From: Komagataeibacter swingsii
Lineage (GTDB): Bacteria; Pseudomonadota; Alphaproteobacteria; Acetobacterales; Acetobacteraceae
Reading direction: 5' to 3'
DNA length: 39,837 nucleotides
Assembly (NCBI RefSeq): GCF_003207895.1
Contig: NZ_NKUB01000022.1
Location: 1 to 39,837, forward strand
Shown piece by piece: positions 37,496 through 39,837 of this stretch; positions within the stretch are counted from its first letter, which is position 1; the number at the start of each line of letters is the position of its first letter. A model generated the notes under the pieces. That model did no database searches and was not told the DNA's origin. It worked only from the letters and a program-made list of their open reading frames with translations. The translations under genes were made by a program, and so were the position numbers.

Positions 37496-38500
37496 TTAAC
37501 GCAGGCGGTTGACGGTATAGCTTGCCGTATCCTGCAGCAATTGGCGCAGGTGGCCGGGGGGGAAGATGGACAGCGCTTCACGCGCGGCCGTGGCGTATTC
37601 CGTCGCCCGGTCCAGCGTGGTGCGGATGGCCCCGGTCTGCTCGATCAGTCTGAGGGCATGGTCAAGGTCTTCGGGCGTCTGTTCGCTTTCCTCGATCACG
37701 CGATGCCAGAAGGCGCGATCCGCTTCCGAGCCAGCGGCATAGGCCGCCAGCACCGGCAGGGTGATCTTGCCTTCGCGGAAGTCATCACCCACCGTCTTGC
37801 CCAGACGGGCCTGGTCGGCGGCGTAATCCAGCGCGTCATCCACCAGCTGGAACGCCATGCCCAGATTGGTGCCGTAGGATTCGAGGGCGTGTTCCTCCGC
37901 CCCTTCCCGGTCGGCCACGACCGCGCCCACGCGGCAGGCGGCGGCGAACAGTGCCGCAGTTTTGCCATGAATGACTTCCAGATACTGGTCAATCCGTGTG
38001 GAAAGATCGTTCTGGGTGGACATCTGCAACACTTCCCCTTCCGCGATCGTGGCGGAAGCGGATGAGAGGATATTCATGACCTTGAGCGAGCCATCATCCG
38101 TCATGAGCTGGAAGGACCGGGCGAACAGGAAGTCGCCCACCAGCACCGATGCCTTGTTGCCGAACACCGCATTCGCGCTGGCCATGCCACGCCGCAGGGA
38201 ACTTTCGTCCACCACGTCGTCATGCAGCAGGGTTGCGGTGTGAATGAATTCCACGCAGGCCGCCAGCGCCACGTGCCGCTGGTGCGTGGCGTCGGGCTGG
38301 TAGCCACACAGGCGGGCGGACGCCAGCGTCAGCAGCGGGCGCAGCCGCTTGCCGCCCGCGGCGACCAGATGGGCCGCAAGCTGGGGAATGAGCGCGACCG
38401 GGCTGTCCATCCGCTCGACAATGGCGCGGTTACACGCGGCCATGTCCTCTGCGAGATAGTCCGCCAGGTCACGCAGGGCGACTTCTGATCCATCTGCCAT
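37496..38500 (-). CDS. ispB: Polyprenyl diphosphate synthase (ubiquinone side chain)
   Basis: A 334-residue trans-prenyltransferase. The first aspartate-rich motif is LLHDDVVDESSLRRG (DDxxD) and the second is QLVDDALDYAAD. GGKRLRPLLTLASARLCGY marks the substrate-binding helix. It elongates farnesyl diphosphate with isopentenyl units to the octa- to decaprenyl tail of ubiquinone; the chain length cannot be read here, though acetic acid bacteria use Q9 or Q10. I chose the ATG at 38500, with AAGGGG upstream, because the frame to 38728 runs through the divergent methyltransferase and gives a non-conserved leader of 76 residues. It is divergent from the methyltransferase, a common pairing. Confidence 0.93.
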   Translation of the reverse strand: MADGSEVALRDLADYLAEDMAACNRAIVERMDSPVALIPQLAAHLVAAGGKRLRPLLTLASARLCGYQPDATHQRHVALAACVEFIHTATLLHDDVVDESSLRRGMASANAVFGNKASVLVGDFLFARSFQLMTDDGSLKVMNILSSASATIAEGEVLQMSTQNDLSTRIDQYLEVIHGKTAALFAAACRVGAVVADREGAEEHALESYGTNLGMAFQLVDDALDYAADQARLGKTVGDDFREGKITLPVLAAYAAGSEADRAFWHRVIEESEQTPEDLDHALRLIEQTGAIRTTLDRATEYATAAREALSIFPPGHLRQLLQDTASYTVNRLR

Positions 38501-38681
38501 CGGGCGGCGAGCCCCTTCGTCTTTCTGACTTGCCGTTTCGTCGGATTCCGGCAGACTAACTGCTAGGGCCAAAAGGTTACTCTCCCGGTTCCGAATGTAT
38601 GAACATAGATATGAGTATATGGGCGGCGCTGGAATAACGGTCAAGCCAGACCACGCACACACCCCGCGCGGGACTGATGAT

Positions 38682-39455
38682 ATGCAATCCCTTTCCCCCA
38701 TGGGCGATGCCCCGGTCACGACGGGCACCCTGCTGGGCGGAAAGGTGGTCTATCGCCAGTTTCCCACCGGAAACAGGACCGGATTGGAACCTGTTCTGAT
38801 GGCGGCTTTCGTCCCCGCGCGCGCCGGAGAGGTCGTGCTGGAAGGCGGATGCGGCGCGGGCGCAGGGCTGCTGTGCCTGACGAATCGGGTGCCCCGCCTT
38901 GCGGGAGTCGGGCTGGAACAGGACCCTGCCACCGCCGCACTGGCCGGGCACAACCTTGCCCTGAACGGGCGCCATGACCTGCGCGTGCGCGTGGCCAGCA
39001 TTCCCGCCCTGCCCGATGACCCGCTGCTGTCGGGACCGGGCATGCGCCGCATCGACCATGCCTTCGCCAACCCGCCATGGCATGGGCATGATTCGTCCGC
39101 GTCGGCGCACATGCAGCGTGATCTTGCCCGCCGCCTGCCCGCAGGCACGCTGCTGGCGTGGGTGCGCACGCTGGCGGCCCAGCTGCGCCACCATGGCACC
39201 CTGACGCTTGCCCTGCCCGCCAGCCTGCTATCCGCCAGTATTGCCGCGATGGAGGACACGCGGCTGGGCCGTATCCGGGTCTTTCCCTTCTGGCCGCGCC
39301 AGGGGCATGCCGCGCGGATCGTGCTGGTGCAGGGCCGCGCGAATTCCCGCGCCGGCAGCGAAATGCTGCCAGGCCTGACGCTGCATGAAGCCAGCGGCGC
39401 ATTCACCCCCGCCGCCCGCGCGGTGCTGGAGGACGGCGCGCCCCTGCCGTCCTGA
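38682..39455 (+). CDS. TrmN6-like class I SAM-dependent methyltransferase
   Basis: About 257 residues. The start region GTLLGGKVVYRQFPTGNRTGLEPVLMAA is typical of the TrmN6/YfiC group. The SAM-binding motif I is VLEGGCGAGAGLLCL, followed by GVGLEQDPATAALAGHN. The catalytic motif is FANPPWH, the NPPW/Y signature of N6-adenine methyltransferases. Family members methylate A37 of tRNA-Val1, and the group is often encoded beside polyprenyl synthases in alphaproteobacteria, as here. The upstream frame to 38595 overlaps the ispB promoter region, so I use the ATG at 38682; ATG 38700 is also possible. Confidence 0.83.
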   Translation: MQSLSPMGDAPVTTGTLLGGKVVYRQFPTGNRTGLEPVLMAAFVPARAGEVVLEGGCGAGAGLLCLTNRVPRLAGVGLEQDPATAALAGHNLALNGRHDLRVRVASIPALPDDPLLSGPGMRRIDHAFANPPWHGHDSSASAHMQRDLARRLPAGTLLAWVRTLAAQLRHHGTLTLALPASLLSASIAAMEDTRLGRIRVFPFWPRQGHAARIVLVQGRANSRAGSEMLPGLTLHEASGAFTPAARAVLEDGAPLPS

Positions 39456-39543
39456 TGCCCCATGCGCGAAACTGGCGCCACCAATCCCGCCCCCGAAAAC
39501 GGTTTGGAAGTCAGCCCGTGAAGCATCCCACAGATGGGGAAAA

Positions 39544-39565
39544 TTTTTTGCTGAAGCTTTTTTCA
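39544..39565 (+). repeat. Fragment of the hairpin repeat next to the IS element
   Basis: GCTGAAGCTTTTTT matches the second arm of copies 2 and 3 (CTGAAGCTTTTTT). The similarity ends within four bases of the IS left end, after TCA, so the IS appears to have inserted into a repeat copy downstream of the methyltransferase gene. Confidence 0.55.
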
Positions 39566-39837
39566 GGGCCTGTTGGGAATTATACTTTTCTGAGGCATCT
39601 GGATGTGATTCAAGGTCTGTATGGATCGCTTCATACTGACGGATGCCCAATGGGCGAAGATGGAACCCCTGTGCCTTGGCAAGAAGACGGATCGGGGGCG
39701 CAGCGGAAAGGATAACCGCCTTTTCATCGAGGCGGTCCTGTGGATTGCGCGGACCAGCAGTCCATGGCGGGATCTGCCGACATATTTCGGACATTGGAAC
39801 TCGGTCTACTCGCGCTACAGCGACTGGATGAAAGCCG
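39566..39837 (+). mobile_element. IS5-family (IS1031-like) insertion sequence, left part, cut by window end
   Basis: The element appears to begin at GGGCCTGTTGGGAATTATAC, directly after TCA, which fits the TNA target duplication of IS1031-type elements. A transposase frame opens 55 bases inside. The right end and second target copy are outside the window, so integrity is unknown. Confidence 0.75.
39621..39837 (+). CDS. IS5-family transposase, N-terminal part (partial)
   Basis: The ATG at 39621 opens a frame running off the window after 72 codons. It begins MDRFILTDAQWAKMEPLCLG and continues with GRSGKDNRLFIEAVLWIART and SPWRDLPTYFGHWNSVYSRY. This is the N-terminal helix-turn-helix region (DUF4096 type) of IS5-group transposases, common in Komagataeibacter as IS1031-like copies. 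The DDE catalytic residues lie beyond the window. There is no stop or frameshift in the visible part; many such elements are made in two frames, which cannot be checked here. Confidence 0.88.
   Translation, partial: MDRFILTDAQWAKMEPLCLGKKTDRGRSGKDNRLFIEAVLWIARTSSPWRDLPTYFGHWNSVYSRYSDWMKA

Noticed and set aside
38501-38728. N-terminal extension of ispB to 410 residues
   Set aside because: The extra 76 residues run through the divergent gene's start region, have no family similarity, and a ribosome site fits the ATG at 38500.

Overview
The window looks like a chromosomal segment of an acetic acid bacterium (Acetobacteraceae), most likely Komagataeibacter or a close relative. The evidence is the high GC content with GC-ending codons, an AarC-type succinyl-CoA:acetate CoA-transferase near an AarA-type citrate synthase, a very long Smc protein, an IS5/IS1031-like transposase, and an A/T-tract hairpin repeat recurring at the 3' ends of genes. 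All assignments come from reading the sequence; no database search was made.

Layout. 1-6.2 kb (+): the 3' end of dxs, then tlyA, rlmN, argG, a lipoprotein FKBP-type isomerase, a small lipoprotein cytochrome c, trpS and a YjbQ-family gene. 6.3-8.3 kb (-): the glutathione-dependent formaldehyde pair frmA-fghA. 8.5-10.1 kb (+): a bestrophin-like channel and a CarD-type regulator. 10.3-17.8 kb (-): an MFS transporter and the tamA-tamB outer-membrane assembly pair. 18.1-27.6 kb (+): a possible small ORF, then miaB, phoH, ybeY and corC, tightly packed or overlapping, followed by a DsbA-like thiol oxidoreductase and a 1512-residue smc. 27.8-29.3 kb (-): aarC. 29.9-33.1 kb (+): a metallophosphoesterase, a chorismate mutase, a SixA-like phosphatase and citrate synthase. 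35.7-37.3 kb (+): pyrE and murI. 37.5-39.5 kb: ispB (-) divergent from a TrmN6-like methyltransferase (+). The window ends inside an IS5-family element.

Accessory material is concentrated at 33.1-35.7 kb, between citrate synthase and pyrE. One AT-rich gene there encodes a PD-(D/E)XK nuclease-like domain fused to an SF1-type DUF2075 helicase, and it is the best candidate for an undescribed defence-type function. It converges on a small gene that I read on the minus strand. The promoter of that small gene carries a near-perfect Fur box, so it is probably iron-repressed.

Four full copies and two fragments of the hairpin repeat lie downstream of genes, mostly between convergent genes, and probably serve as terminators. 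The fragments abut IS5-type termini. Most other genes are core housekeeping (isoprenoid precursors, RNA modification, ribosome maturation, chromosome condensation, central carbon metabolism). The aarA/aarC pair suggests the modified citric acid cycle linked to acetate tolerance.
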